In this document: in pieces, positions 52,054 through 61,480 of the stretch
Numbering within the stretch: the first letter of the stretch is position 1
How the letters are laid out: every line of letters begins with the position of its first letter
DNA from: G965218495 sp965262785
GTDB lineage: Bacteria; Bacteroidota; Rhodothermia; Rhodothermales; Bin80
Length of the DNA stretch: 64,000 nt
NCBI GenBank assembly: GCA_965262785.1
Contig: OZ253559.1
Location: forward strand, 1,860,001 to 1,924,000
Reading direction: 5' to 3'
The notes under the pieces: model-generated
Database searches by the model: none
What the model was told of the DNA's origin: nothing
Seen by the model: only the letters and a program-made list of their open reading frames with translations
Program-made: the position numbers and the translations under genes

Positions 52054-53127
52054 ATGCAGGACTTGCTGGAATTCCTGGTACACGAAGGGCAGTTGACACC
52101 GGCTCAGCGTGCAGCGCTGGAGCGCAATCCGGCTCAGCGCGACGAGCTGCAGCAGTGGCTGCAGGTGCGTGCCGGCCTCAAGGGCCGCCTTGACCAGGTC
52201 GTGCCCGACCGGCAAGCCTTCGTGCTCCATGCACTTGCACGGGCAGGGCACTTCGAAGAGCTTACTGCGGCGGAACGCCAACAGGTGGAAGCGTCGAAGG
52301 AGGCTATGGGGCGCGCAATGGAGGTGTACCCTGCGCTGCGGGACATCGCGGGCCGTATTGAAGAGGACCGCGCGGAGTTTGCGGCATGCTGGGAGCAGCC
52401 CGTGCGGATTCGGCGCCTTACGCCAAGAGTGTGGCGCATGGCCGCGGTTATCGTGATGCTGATTGGCTTTGCTGCCATCTTTGCGCTGTTTTTAGGCCAG
52501 GACCTGCATACGGTAGCCGTCAGCGACGGGGAAACGCATCAGTTGGAGTTGCCGGACGGCTCCACAGTGCTGCTGGTGGACGACGCCGAGGTGCGCTATG
52601 ATGCGGAGGACTTTGCGCGGCACGTCCGATTCAGTGGCAGCGCATTCTTTGATGTGGCACATTCTGAGGAGCCTTTCACCATTGCGACGCCAGGAGCAGT
52701 GACTACGGTTTTGGGCACACGGTTTGGCATCAAGGCTTCGGGTGAGGTCACAGCGGTCATTCTGGAACGCGGCCGCGTATCACTTGCGGCTCATGACTCC
52801 CCGGAGGCTCAGGTCATCCTCAGCCCCGGCGAGATGAGTAATGTTTTGCGAGGCGGCCTGCCAAGTGCGCCAACGTCCGTCGATCTGATGAGCGCATTGG
52901 GATGGACCGGCTACCTCTTCTTTGATGCCACCCCGATGGTAGAGGTTGCGCGCGTCTTGCAAGACCGGTACAGCGTGGATATTTCAGTAGTCGAAGCGCT
53001 GCAGCAGGAACAGGTCAGTGGTTCCTTTGAGCCCACCGATGCACCCGCGCACATCTTGTCGGTAATTGCTACCACGCTGGATGCTGAGGTGGTAGGTAGC
53101 GAATCTACTGGCTTCAGGATTCGCTAG
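52054..53127 (+). CDS. FecR-domain anti-sigma/regulator protein
   Basis: Single-pass inner-membrane regulator of 357 residues. The cytoplasmic N-terminal region is helical (LLEFLVHEGQLTPAQRAAL ... LRDIAGRIEEDRAEF) and would bind the sigma factor. One transmembrane helix follows (VWRMAAVIVMLIGFAAIFALFLG, about residues 130-152). The periplasmic FecR domain reads TVAVSDGETHQLELPDGSTVLLVDDAEVRYD, ARHVRFSGSAFFDVAHSEEPFTIATPGAVTTVLGTRFGIKASG and GRVSLAAHD. A secretin/TonB short N-terminal-like segment closes it (MVEVARVLQDRYSVDISVVEAL). This is the standard layout for ECF sigma control by an envelope signal. Confidence 0.9.
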   Translation: MQDLLEFLVHEGQLTPAQRAALERNPAQRDELQQWLQVRAGLKGRLDQVVPDRQAFVLHALARAGHFEELTAAERQQVEASKEAMGRAMEVYPALRDIAGRIEEDRAEFAACWEQPVRIRRLTPRVWRMAAVIVMLIGFAAIFALFLGQDLHTVAVSDGETHQLELPDGSTVLLVDDAEVRYDAEDFARHVRFSGSAFFDVAHSEEPFTIATPGAVTTVLGTRFGIKASGEVTAVILERGRVSLAAHDSPEAQVILSPGEMSNVLRGGLPSAPTSVDLMSALGWTGYLFFDATPMVEVARVLQDRYSVDISVVEALQQEQVSGSFEPTDAPAHILSVIATTLDAEVVGSESTGFRIR

Positions 53128-53942
53128 CAATCTGTGCCAGAAAAGCGGCGCCGTAACCTGAATCGGGAAATTCAGCCAAGCTGTGCGAGCCAAAGGGCAC
53201 CATCGTAGAGATTGTGCCCTAAGCTGGTTCTCAAAGTCACCACAATGCGGAAACGGGTAGGGAGCAGGAGTTCCCGACAAGCTCAACGGCACAGCCTTTC
53301 AGATCGGCGAAAGTCTAAGGCACCAAGAATATGCGTGAACCTGCCGCGCAGGCGATGTCAATGCTAAATTGCGCATAGGCTTATTGGACATTCAGAGGCG
53401 GGGTTCGTGGGAATACAACGGTGAAGCGACGAATTGGACCTGAGGTCCGCCGAGCAGGGCAGCGCCACGGCTCAAGTGAACTTGGGCTCGGGACGAGTCC
53501 TGGGAGAGGTCGCGCCAAATGGCTTCGTGAATCCTTGTGCTTGGTCTAACCTTGCCGGAGGACAACGAGCCGGAATGCCGTCGCGACCCAAGAGGTCCTC
53601 AGGCTGGAATTGCCTCCATGCGTACTTTGGGAAGCGCAAGTACTCGTCGCCGGGATTGTATTCGCATCGCTGCCTCTGAAGCGAATCAGCCAGGCTTGCA
53701 AAGCTGCTGCGAGTGATTGATACGATCGGGATCCCGTCAGACATTTTCGCGTTGAGCGTCGTGTGGTTCGTTTTATCGTCTCAAGTTTGGCGGTCTTGGC
53801 TCGGCCTCACGCTATTGCTAGTCCTGCGCATGATTCTGGTGTGGGTGTTCTGGTTTGCCTGCAAGGCGAGAAGGAATCGGCTGCTAGGGGCTGGTGGAAT
53901 GCAGGCCGGAATGAAGCAGGCTTCTAACAGATTCCGCTACAT
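53128..53942. other. gene-poor region with decayed Sel1 sequence
   Basis: 815 bp between fecR and the tandem secreted-protein genes. It contains the Sel1-like remnant listed separately and, at about 53,713-53,980, a plus-strand frame with two hydrophobic stretches (FALSVVWFVLSSQ; LGLTLLLVLRMILVWVFWFAC) that could be a small membrane protein or part of a decayed one. Confidence 0.35.
53434..53679 (+). pseudogene. remnant of a Sel1-repeat protein
   Basis: The first 30 codons read RSAEQGSATAQVNLGSGRVLGEVAPNG, which follows the Sel1 repeat pattern (AAEQG-A-AQ-NLG ... G-GV-ND), and CAWSNLAGGQ follows the final repeat pattern (WSNLAAAQG). Pieces of the repeats are missing between these matches and the frame starts on no proper leader, so this is a decayed fragment. 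Intact Sel1 proteins are alpha-helical scaffolds. The assignment is by pattern only. Confidence 0.45.
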
Positions 53943-53978
53943 GTGCTGGATGCATCCCAGGCGAGTGCCCCAGGTTTG

Positions 53979-54896
53979 GTGAGCCGCCACTGTCTACTTC
54001 TTCTGCTGTGCCTCGGGTTGCCAGCGACGGCTAACGGGCAGTATGCGATCCTTGGTCGCCAAGTGGCTTGCAGGGACGCACCTTCTCTTTCCGCTGAGGT
54101 GGTTGCGCGACTTGACGTGGCTGACCTCGTGGAACCTGCATCCGAGCCGTCGGAGTCACAAGATTGGATTCGTGTTTCGATCGACAGGGAGGATGACTGT
54201 TTCATTTTTTCCGAGCTACTCACCCCGTTCGACCCCGAAGAGCCGGAGCGTGCCTTGGCAGCGATTGTCAAAAGCACGAACCGACTCACGGGCCGCATGC
54301 CATTCGGACGTATGGCTAAGGTCCACGGACTATTTGAGAAAAAATGGCAGGGCGTACAGATAGAGGGGTCGCTGGAAATGGAATTGCTTGAGCTTCTTGT
54401 GCTGGATCAGACGGCGGAGTCTATTGGATGGTATGAAAGGCGACGACCTGACGTGATTGAATGGTACAACCGTAGCAGGCCTCCCGTCTATTACTTCGAC
54501 CCAGGTGGAATGTACGCCGTACGTCGAGAGGCTTTTTGGTCGCTCTACGAAAAGTATGCATACCACCCTCGGGCGGACAGTGTTGCCTGGATTGCCGCGC
54601 AGCAGCCTGTATACCACGACTGCGAAGGCAGGCTGGAATGCCGGCTGAGGGTCTTGTTGCACAAGTTAGAGTACATCAAGCGCCACCCGGATGGCGCGCA
54701 CGTACCGGAGCTGCTCGCACGGCTCTCCGAGAGGTTGGCTTATGCAGAAAAGGATACCTGCGGTGATATGGCAACCGCCATGCTTCGGGCACTATTTGAA
54801 GAATACAGCACGGCTCTTGGGCGAGTGGACCACGAACTCGCCCGTGAGTCGGAAGACGTTTTGTATGCACTGAAACAACGCTGCGCCCCTGAATGA
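53979..54896 (+). CDS. secreted protein, tandem paralogue A (SH3b-like N-terminus)
   Basis: The 305-residue exported protein is one of two tandem paralogues. GTG 53979 is preferred over the start 36 bp earlier because it gives SRHCLLLLLCLGLPATANGQ, which matches the leader of the next gene residue for residue. After the signal peptide, RDAPSLSAEVVARLDVADLVEPASEP ... WIRVSIDREDDCFI follows the pattern of bacterial SH3 domains. The rest is helical, with DSVAWIAAQQPVYHDCEGRLEC and an acidic C-terminal helix ending in KQRCAPE; conserved cysteines suggest disulfides. I do not recognise the main domain. Its stop overlaps the next start by 4 bp (ATGA). Confidence 0.7.
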   Translation: MSRHCLLLLLCLGLPATANGQYAILGRQVACRDAPSLSAEVVARLDVADLVEPASEPSESQDWIRVSIDREDDCFIFSELLTPFDPEEPERALAAIVKSTNRLTGRMPFGRMAKVHGLFEKKWQGVQIEGSLEMELLELLVLDQTAESIGWYERRRPDVIEWYNRSRPPVYYFDPGGMYAVRREAFWSLYEKYAYHPRADSVAWIAAQQPVYHDCEGRLECRLRVLLHKLEYIKRHPDGAHVPELLARLSERLAYAEKDTCGDMATAMLRALFEEYSTALGRVDHELARESEDVLYALKQRCAPE

Positions 54897-55816
54897 CCCG
54901 CAACCGCCTCCTTCTCCTGTTATGCCTCGGCTTGCCAGCGACGGCCAGCGGGCAGTACACCGTTGTAGATCGCATTGAGTCATGCTACGCCAAGACCTCA
55001 TATTCAAGTGAGATGATCGCAAGGCTAAGATTAGGAGACCTTGTAAGTCCCGTATACTCCACCAATGAGCCGTATTCATACTTTTGGACGCATGTCTCGG
55101 TACCCGGCAAAGGCAGCTGTTTCATTCCTGACAGGAGCCTTGCCCCATTCGATTCTAAGGCGCCAACACGCGCACTAGTAGCCATTGTTGAGACGGCAAA
55201 ACGCAGGTACGGCTATCCACTGTTTGAGGATTGGGCGGCAATATTCGACCTCATTGAGCGCGCATGGCAGGGGGTACAGGTAAAGGGTTCGCCGAGAATG
55301 GAAATGCTCAAGCTTGAGGTGCTAGAGCGCACTGCGCGAACACTGCATCATGACACTCCGACACGGCCAAAGGAGATCATCTGGCTCGAGCGCAATAAGC
55401 CCAACGTCTATTTCTTTGACCCTGATGGCTTCTACACTGTGAGGATAGAGGATTTTTGGGCTGTCCATGAAAAATACGAGGACCACGCGCTAGCGGACAG
55501 TCTTGCATGGATTGCTGCACGTCAGCCTGCGTTGCACGACTGCGAAGGTGACCTGAGTTGCTATATGGGCGTTCATGCACAGTACAGACTTGAATACCTT
55601 AAACGCCACCCCTCAGGCGCGTACATCCCAGGCACACTCAACTGGCTTTCCCACGACATGGCGCAGGCAAACGAATTCTCATGCCCAGAGGAGACCGTTC
55701 CTGTGTTGCGGACTCTTTTTCATGAATACAGCTCGATCCTTGGAAAAGTCGAGCATGAGCTAGCCCGCGAGCTTGAACTTGACTTGGAGGTATTGCGACA
55801 GCGCTGCGTACCATGA
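54893..55816 (+). CDS. secreted protein, tandem paralogue B (SH3b-like N-terminus)
   Basis: The 307-residue product has the same plan as the preceding gene: signal peptide MTRNRLLLLLCLGLPATASGQ, SH3b-like segment (AKTSYSSEMIARLRLGDLVSPVY ... WTHVSVPGKGSCFIPD), a long helical region (LFEDWAAIFDLIERAWQGVQVKG against the matching AKVHGLFEKKWQGVQIEG in paralogue A), DSLAWIAARQPALHDCEGDLSC, and a C-terminal acidic helix ending LRQRCVP. Cysteine positions are conserved between the two. The ATGA overlap implies coupled translation, so the pair may act as a heteromer. Function unknown; the location downstream of an ECF/FecR pair suggests envelope biology. Confidence 0.75.
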   Translation: MTRNRLLLLLCLGLPATASGQYTVVDRIESCYAKTSYSSEMIARLRLGDLVSPVYSTNEPYSYFWTHVSVPGKGSCFIPDRSLAPFDSKAPTRALVAIVETAKRRYGYPLFEDWAAIFDLIERAWQGVQVKGSPRMEMLKLEVLERTARTLHHDTPTRPKEIIWLERNKPNVYFFDPDGFYTVRIEDFWAVHEKYEDHALADSLAWIAARQPALHDCEGDLSCYMGVHAQYRLEYLKRHPSGAYIPGTLNWLSHDMAQANEFSCPEETVPVLRTLFHEYSSILGKVEHELARELELDLEVLRQRCVP

Positions 55817-56030
55817 ACGAAAAAAGCTTATCAGACATAGTCGACCTTGCCCCTGATTCTTTGCCCTTGGGCCACTTGCGGCAATAGACCCTACGGTGGT
55901 CTTGGTCCAGCTCGAACCTGGCCTGACACGCTCGGCTGAGGCCACGTGATGAGTACGACCTTATCGTACGTCCTGATGGCGAATGACCTCTTCAGCTGAA
56001 ACGCCAATCCAAGCAAACGCTCGACTGCGT

Positions 56031-57137
56031 ATGACAAGACACTACTGCGCCACAACGCTGTTAATCGTACTGCTCTCCGTACTTGCGGTAGGATGCCGCA
56101 ATCGAGCACCTAACCAGCAGATCGATCCACTAGACACGCACGCGCGAATCTTTGATTCGGACGTAGTTGACGCGCTGCTTACGGCAGCGCCGCAGACGCT
56201 ACTTGATCTGGATGCACAACCGAGGGAAGTATGGTACACTGAGATGGAATTGGGGCACCCGCAGGACTCCCTGATTCTTTCCAATCCATTCATGTTTGTC
56301 ATCGCTCACGACAGCCTGTACTTCGCGAATTTCCGTGACGCCATTTTCGCGGCCGGGTTTGACGGCATACTTCGCAGACGGATTGGGCGTACGGGAAAGG
56401 GGCCGGGTGAATTCGATCAATTGAGTGACTTTGGCTATAGCGGGTCGCACTTTTTTGTTGGGGAAGCCTCCCGGATCCAGGTCTTGTCCACCAATTTTGA
56501 GTACGTCGCTACGATGCCGCCCCAAGGCGGCGCTGTCCTGCCGGGGAAGGGATTGGCTGCGTCCGCTACGAAACTGTACACTCAATGTGCTCGCGGCTTT
56601 GAATTCCGCGTATGTCCATTCAGTACTGACCCACCCTTTGAAGAAGAGACACCCTTTTTGCCGGCTCTGGGCATTACCAATCCTTCGATGGATGGCATCG
56701 AGTTCGGAGCTACACCGGACGGACAACGGGTGTTTGTAGGTTATCAAGGTCTTCCATACGTGTTTGTATTCAACGCACACCACGAACACATCCATACCAT
56801 CAGGCTTATAGGAGAGCGTGTCGACGCTCATGCCTCGAGCTACACGATGAATCGACCGGGCGTTCCAGGCACAGGTCTGCGTATTTTCTTGATTAACGTC
56901 CACGTACTAAACAATGACTACGTGGCTATACCCATCCATGACCTTTGGCATTTCGTAAGAATTCTCGGTGACGATCGATTCGAGCATATTGGCACTGCGC
57001 GTCTAATTGAATCTGGCAAAGATGAAGGCGAGGAAAAGGCTGTCCTGGGGCCAAGTCAGGCACTTCTGAACAACGGGCACCTCTATGTGTACGCTTTTCG
57101 CGTGTCGCACCTTCTCCGCTACGCATTCCCGTACTAA
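56031..57137 (+). CDS. six-bladed beta-propeller lipoprotein
   Basis: The 368-residue lipoprotein is preceded by an alternative start 48 bp upstream; ATG 56031 is chosen because it gives a compact leader with lipobox (MTRHYCATTLLIVLLSVLAVGC). The propeller begins with HDSLYFANFRDAIFAAGFDG, and the family blade signature is IGRTGKGPGEFDQLSDFGYSG. Later blades include VFVGYQGLPYVFVFNAHHEHIHTIRL and DLWHFVRILGDDRFEHIG, ending in GHLYVYAFRVSHLLRYAFPY. It is related to the proteins at 1,357 and 5,408 but has diverged. Probably an extracytoplasmic binding protein of unknown ligand; it has a 214-bp gap from the tandem paralogues. Confidence 0.75.
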   Translation: MTRHYCATTLLIVLLSVLAVGCRNRAPNQQIDPLDTHARIFDSDVVDALLTAAPQTLLDLDAQPREVWYTEMELGHPQDSLILSNPFMFVIAHDSLYFANFRDAIFAAGFDGILRRRIGRTGKGPGEFDQLSDFGYSGSHFFVGEASRIQVLSTNFEYVATMPPQGGAVLPGKGLAASATKLYTQCARGFEFRVCPFSTDPPFEEETPFLPALGITNPSMDGIEFGATPDGQRVFVGYQGLPYVFVFNAHHEHIHTIRLIGERVDAHASSYTMNRPGVPGTGLRIFLINVHVLNNDYVAIPIHDLWHFVRILGDDRFEHIGTARLIESGKDEGEEKAVLGPSQALLNNGHLYVYAFRVSHLLRYAFPY

Positions 57138-57703
57138 GCCTCGTTACTTCCGCTGTGAGCCTGTAGCCTCTATGCGACCACGGACTCATCCAAAGACTCC
57201 CTAAATTCGTCCCTACTTCTCCAGTAGCCGTGCCGCAGCTCAGCGAGGAAGGCACGGCGTTCAGTGAGGCTGTGTGGGAAACAGGCGCACATGGGGGATC
57301 CATGGGCGCGATTATTTACCAGGGAGAGGCCGTGAGAATCGCCGCAAGTCGGGTAAATACCCGATCGGGCGTGATTTGCGGTGATTCTGACGCGCGCCGC
57401 GCCCTTAAACCGCACCATTTCGTGCACGTGAGGGCAGTTTCAGGGCGCTTCTCTGCGCTTTACCCGACTTCGCCATTTTGGGAACCCACCGTGGCCCAAG
57501 GGGGGCTAAGCCAAGTACTCCCAGCCCACTTTTCGCCCTTTTCAGCCCCTTTTCAGCCGTATTTCTCGGCTATATGGTGAAGAATGCGTGAAGTTTAGCG
57601 TATTCGGCTGAAAAAGGCCATTGTAGTGCCAGGATTGTTGGTAGGGACTTGCTACAGGTGCGCCCATGCACTATCTTGGAGTCGGCATTGAACTGCAGAC
57701 ACC
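57138..57703. other. intergenic region left of an IS1634-type transposase
   Basis: 566 bp. It contains two nearby CTTTTCAGCC words (about 57,540-57,560) and a GAAGTTTAGCGTATTCGGCTGAAAAA stretch whose parts recur right of the transposase gene near 59,625-59,645, so the left end of the element is probably here. No inverted repeat could be fixed. No gene recognised. Confidence 0.35.
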
Positions 57704-59518
57704 ATGTATATACGGGCGACCAAGACCCACGCAATGAAAGGCGAGACGCGACACAGCTACCGCCTGGTACGCAGCGACCGCATCGGCGGGAAGGTGCGCC
57801 AGTCTACCCTGCTGAACCTGGGCGTCCACTTTGACACGCCCCGTGAGCAGTGGGGGACCTTGGTGCTTCACATAGAGAATTTGTTGCAGGGGCAGCCGAC
57901 ACTCGTGTTCGATCCCGACCTGCAGCACACGGCCGAAGCCATTGTCGCGCAGCTGCGCGCACGCGGCATAGGTGCACACGCGAAGCCGGAGGGCGAGCCT
58001 GATAGCGTCATGACGGTGGACATGGACTCCCTTGAGCACCCGGAGCATGCCCGCAGCGTGGGCGCAGAGCGTGTCTGCCTTCAGGCGCTCGAGGATCTGG
58101 GACTGAAAGACACGTTGATCCAGGCTGGTGCCAAGGAGCGCGACGCGCGCCTGGCCGTAGCCCTGGTGGTCGCACGCATGCTGCATCCCAACAGCGAGCG
58201 GGCTACGCTTCAGTGGTTGCAAAGCAGGTCGACGACGCTGGACCTGCTGGGGCTGCGCCCCGGCAGGAAAGTGTCGTTAGCGAAGCTGTATCGCATTGGG
58301 GACCTGCTCTGGGAGCACAACCAGGCGATTCAGCAAGCGCTCTTCCAAAAGGAGCGGACGCTCTTGAGCCTGCCGGAGACCGTTGTTTTTTATGACCTCA
58401 CCAACGCCCATTATCATGGCCAACAGCACGGCGAGTACCTGGCCTACGGACGTTCGAAGCAAAAGCGTTCCGATTGTCCGCTGGTAACGCTCGGGCTGGT
58501 GCTCGATGGCGCGGGCTTCCCGCGCACCTGCGAGATCTTGCCCGGCAACGTCTCGGAGCCCGGCACGCTGCAGGACGCTATCGAGCGTCTGAACGCCAGC
58601 GTGGACGGTCAGAAGCCGACGGTGATCATGGATGCAGGGATTGCTACGGAAGCGAACGTGTCCTGGCTTGCAGAGCAGGGCTACGACTGGATCTGCGTGC
58701 ACCGCGGCCGGCGGCCCCTGCCGCCAGAGCGGGAGCCTGACAGTACGCTGACCACGCAGGCTGGTCATGCTGTACGCGTGTGGCAGTTGCAGCAGACGAA
58801 GCAGGAAGCGCTGCTCTATGCCGTCAGCGAAGCCAGAAAGCACAAGGAAGAGCAGATCCTCCAGCGCCGGCGCACGCTACTGGAAGCAGCCCTCACCTCG
58901 CTGCACGAAGGGCTGCAGAAGCCCTACCATACCAAGCGGCTCAAGAAGGTCGTAGAGCAGGTCGGACGCATAAAAGAGCGATATGCCCGCGTATCTCATC
59001 AGTACGAAGTGACGGTTGTAGAAGGGAGTGGCCCCAACGCCAAGGCCGTGAAGTTTGCACGCAAGACGCAGTGGGAAGAGGCCGATGAGGCCCTGGGGGG
59101 CTACGTGCTACGCACCAGTCAGACGGGATGGGACCTTAAGCACATTGTAGCCACGTACTGGCGGCTGTCCGAGGTGGAGGCCACCTTCCGCTCGTTGAAG
59201 TCGGAACTGGGGATGCGGCCGCTATACCACAGCAAGGACGCACGCATCGCGGCGCACATCAGCATTGCCGTGTATGCCTATCACGCCGTGCACCTGATCC
59301 GGACACGCTTGAAGGCGCAGGACATCCACACCAGCTGGAAGACGCTTCGCCAGAAGCTGAGCGCCTGGCAACGGGTGATGACGACCCTAAAGGACACCCA
59401 GGGCCAGGTGATTGTCAACGTGCAGGACGAGCGCCCAAGGGCAGAACTGGCTCAGATAGCGCGGATCTGCGGCGTCACGCCCAGCCTGCATCGCCAACGC
59501 TACGTGCGCCAGGACTAG
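57704..59518 (+). CDS. IS1634-type transposase
   Basis: DDE transposase of 604 residues in the IS4/IS1634 supergroup, apparently intact. The N-terminal region (MYIRATKTHAMKGETRHSYRLVRSDRIGGKVRQSTLLNLG) is typical of the family. Catalytic positions: VVFYDLTNAHYHGQQHGEYLAYG (first Asp), PTVIMDAGIATEANVSWLAEQGYDWI (second Asp), and the YREK-type helix HIVATYWRLSEVEATFRSLKSELGMRPLYHSKDARIAAHISIAVYAYHAVHLI (Glu). It is unrelated at close range to the IS1634-type element at 41,826-45,550. A 10-bp word GTAGTGCCAG occurs on both sides of the gene (about 57,624 and 59,546), but I could not find matching inverted repeats. Confidence 0.92.
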   Translation: MYIRATKTHAMKGETRHSYRLVRSDRIGGKVRQSTLLNLGVHFDTPREQWGTLVLHIENLLQGQPTLVFDPDLQHTAEAIVAQLRARGIGAHAKPEGEPDSVMTVDMDSLEHPEHARSVGAERVCLQALEDLGLKDTLIQAGAKERDARLAVALVVARMLHPNSERATLQWLQSRSTTLDLLGLRPGRKVSLAKLYRIGDLLWEHNQAIQQALFQKERTLLSLPETVVFYDLTNAHYHGQQHGEYLAYGRSKQKRSDCPLVTLGLVLDGAGFPRTCEILPGNVSEPGTLQDAIERLNASVDGQKPTVIMDAGIATEANVSWLAEQGYDWICVHRGRRPLPPEREPDSTLTTQAGHAVRVWQLQQTKQEALLYAVSEARKHKEEQILQRRRTLLEAALTSLHEGLQKPYHTKRLKKVVEQVGRIKERYARVSHQYEVTVVEGSGPNAKAVKFARKTQWEEADEALGGYVLRTSQTGWDLKHIVATYWRLSEVEATFRSLKSELGMRPLYHSKDARIAAHISIAVYAYHAVHLIRTRLKAQDIHTSWKTLRQKLSAWQRVMTTLKDTQGQVIVNVQDERPRAELAQIARICGVTPSLHRQRYVRQD

Positions 59519-59709
59519 GGCGGGCGCAAGGCGGAAGAAAAGTAGTGCCAGCCAGGCGGGAGTACACCCTTTTCTTATATGTGGAGAATGTGTCCACCTA
59601 TACTGTTTGAGTCATAAAATGGCGAAGTAGAGTTTAGCTGAAAACAGTGCTGAACGACATTTATTAATACCGTTCAGCGACAGAATTTTTCCCGGTTGAG
59701 CGGTGTCGC

Positions 59710-60771
59710 ATGGGGCGCATGCCGGTTGGAGGGCTGACCTTTACAACCAGCCTTTGCAGCCTCGTGTGCTCTGACAACGTCATCCGCAAATTCTTTCGTC
59801 TTTTGAACACAGAACGTACGCTCTGCGCCGGGGCCAGCAGAGCAGGCATCAGCGAGAAGACCGCCCGCAAGTACAAGCGCGCCCGTCGCCTGCCCAGTGA
59901 GCTCACCAAGCCGCATACGTGGCGAACACGCCAGGACGCGTTCCAAAAGGTATGGAGCGAGGTCGTCAAGAAGCTCGAGGTTAATCCGGGTCTGCAGGCC
60001 ACTACGCTTTTCCTGGATCTCCAGCGCCGCTATCCGGGCCAGTTCCAGGACGGTCAGTTGCGCACCTTTCAGCGTCGCATAAAGCAGTGGAAGGCGCAGG
60101 AAGGCCCGCCCAAGGAGGTTCGATTCCGTCAGGAGTACGTGCCCGGCGAGCGCAGCCAGTCTGACTTCACGCGCATGAACACGCTGGGCGTGACGATCCA
60201 GGGCGCGCCGTTCAGGCATATGCTGTACCACTTCGTATTGCCGTATTCCGGCTGGGAGGCCGGCACGATCTGCATGTCAGAGAGCCTTGAGTCGCTATCG
60301 ACCGGCCTGCAGAACGCGCTGTTGGCGTGCGGCGGTGCTCCCCATCTGCACCAGACGGACTCGCTGAGCGCTGCGGTGCGCCACTGCAAGAAGGATGGGG
60401 AGGGTAAGGAAGTCTTTACGGAGCGCTATCAGGCGCTGATGTGCCATTACGGCATGGAGCCCCGTCACACGCAGCCGCGCAGTCCGCAGCAGAACGGGGC
60501 GATAGAGCAGCGTCACTATCGGCTCAAGCGGGCGGTGGCCGACGCACTCAGCCTGCGGGGCAGTTCCGATTTCGAGAGCCGTGCGGCCTACGAACGATTC
60601 ATCGCCGCCATCATTGAGCAACTCAACGCAGGGCGCAGCGTGCGCTTCAAGGAGGAGGTCGCACGTCTGAAGGTTCTGCCACGCCGACGCCTGGACAGCT
60701 TCACGCGGCGGCAGGTGTGGGTATCGACCACTCGTCTCGTTAACCGAATCCAGCCACGCCATGACTCCTAA
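59710..60771 (+). pseudogene. IS21-type transposase IstA, 3'-truncated
   Basis: 353 codons. The N-terminal helix-turn-helix is ASRAGISEKTARKYKRARRLPSE; the region before the catalytic core reads TRQDAFQKVWSEVVKKLEVNPGLQATTLFLDLQRRYPGQF; the integrase core has GERSQSDFTRMNTLG (first Asp), GGAPHLHQTDSLSAAVRH (second Asp) and PRSPQQNGAIEQRHYRLKRAVADAL (Glu). IstA proteins normally continue for 100-150 residues after the WVSTTRLVNR region into a Mu-type C-terminal domain; here the frame stops 8 codons later. The partner ATPase gene istB is absent. An internal deletion has joined istA to the right end of the element. Confidence 0.8.
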
Positions 60772-60772
60772 G

Positions 60773-60820
60773 GTGGTCGACTTCACAAAATCAAAGTGGT
60801 CGAATTCACTGGAATATGCA
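60773..60820. repeat. IS21 terminal repeats at the right end
   Basis: GTGGTCGACTTCAC (60773-60786) and GTGGTCGAATTCAC (60796-60809) are direct repeats, 13 of 14 positions identical, spaced 23 bp start to start, followed by TGGAATATGCA. Multiple short terminal repeats of this kind are the transposase-binding sites of IS21 elements, so this is the right end left behind after the deletion. Confidence 0.6.
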
Positions 60821-60998
60821 GCTCCCGACGAATTCAATATCAGGCGTTACGGTCGGCATTGCCGACCCAGCACGCGGACACCAGGTTGATAAGCCGTCGA
60901 AGATGCCAGGGCCCCTTTTCCGATAGCCAGCTCTGAAGATCATGTGAACTTGCCGCACACATATCACCGCCCCCTTGACCCGGCCCCTTCTACACCAG
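60820..60998 (+). mobile_element. solo 3' end of the IS110-type element
   Basis: 179 bp about 94% identical to 43,790-43,969, with the same right boundary (CTACACCAG). The transposase gene and the left arm of the large inverted repeat are missing. Of about 11 differences, seven fall in one 18-bp window, the hairpin described for the complete copy, where they keep the base pairing. The bases after the boundary (TTTCCGATA) also occur at the left junction of the complete copy. Confidence 0.8.
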
Positions 60999-61480
60999 TT
61001 TCCGATAAGTGTTATCAATTGCTGTGTTGGATAGCAGGGGCCGGTCGTGCTTCTCCGAGCTCCTTCCGAAGCGCGGGTGGCGTTCACCTCGCTATGGTAT
61101 TCATCCATCGTGAAGTGGTGCAGCGGAATGCCCGTTTCCCATAACCGCGCCTGCAGTGGGCTTTTGCGCCGAATCCGATGACTACAGTACGCCAAGCCCT
61201 GAGTAGAAATACTGAAGGTAGTTTGTGCAATCCGGGAGCATTGACCCGGACTGCGAACGTTGTGTCCGATGCCGTCTTATGGAGCAGAACCGTTGCAACA
61301 TGGCTCAATAATCATCACAACAGCCCAAGGCGGGCCTGTTTCAGGGCAAGAGATATTCTCGGCCATCACAACTCCACTCTGGAATCAACTATGAGACCGG
61401 GGGCTCTGGGGAACCCTTCCGATAATAGCGTTACATTCCAGTGTCGGTGACAGGTAAAAGCCACGGACCTTCATCAGCCC
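60999..61480. other. gene-poor region upstream of the subtilase gene
   Basis: 482 bp between the IS110 remnant and the large S8 protease gene. Short frames only, none recognisable. It should carry the promoter of the protease gene. Confidence 0.35.
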
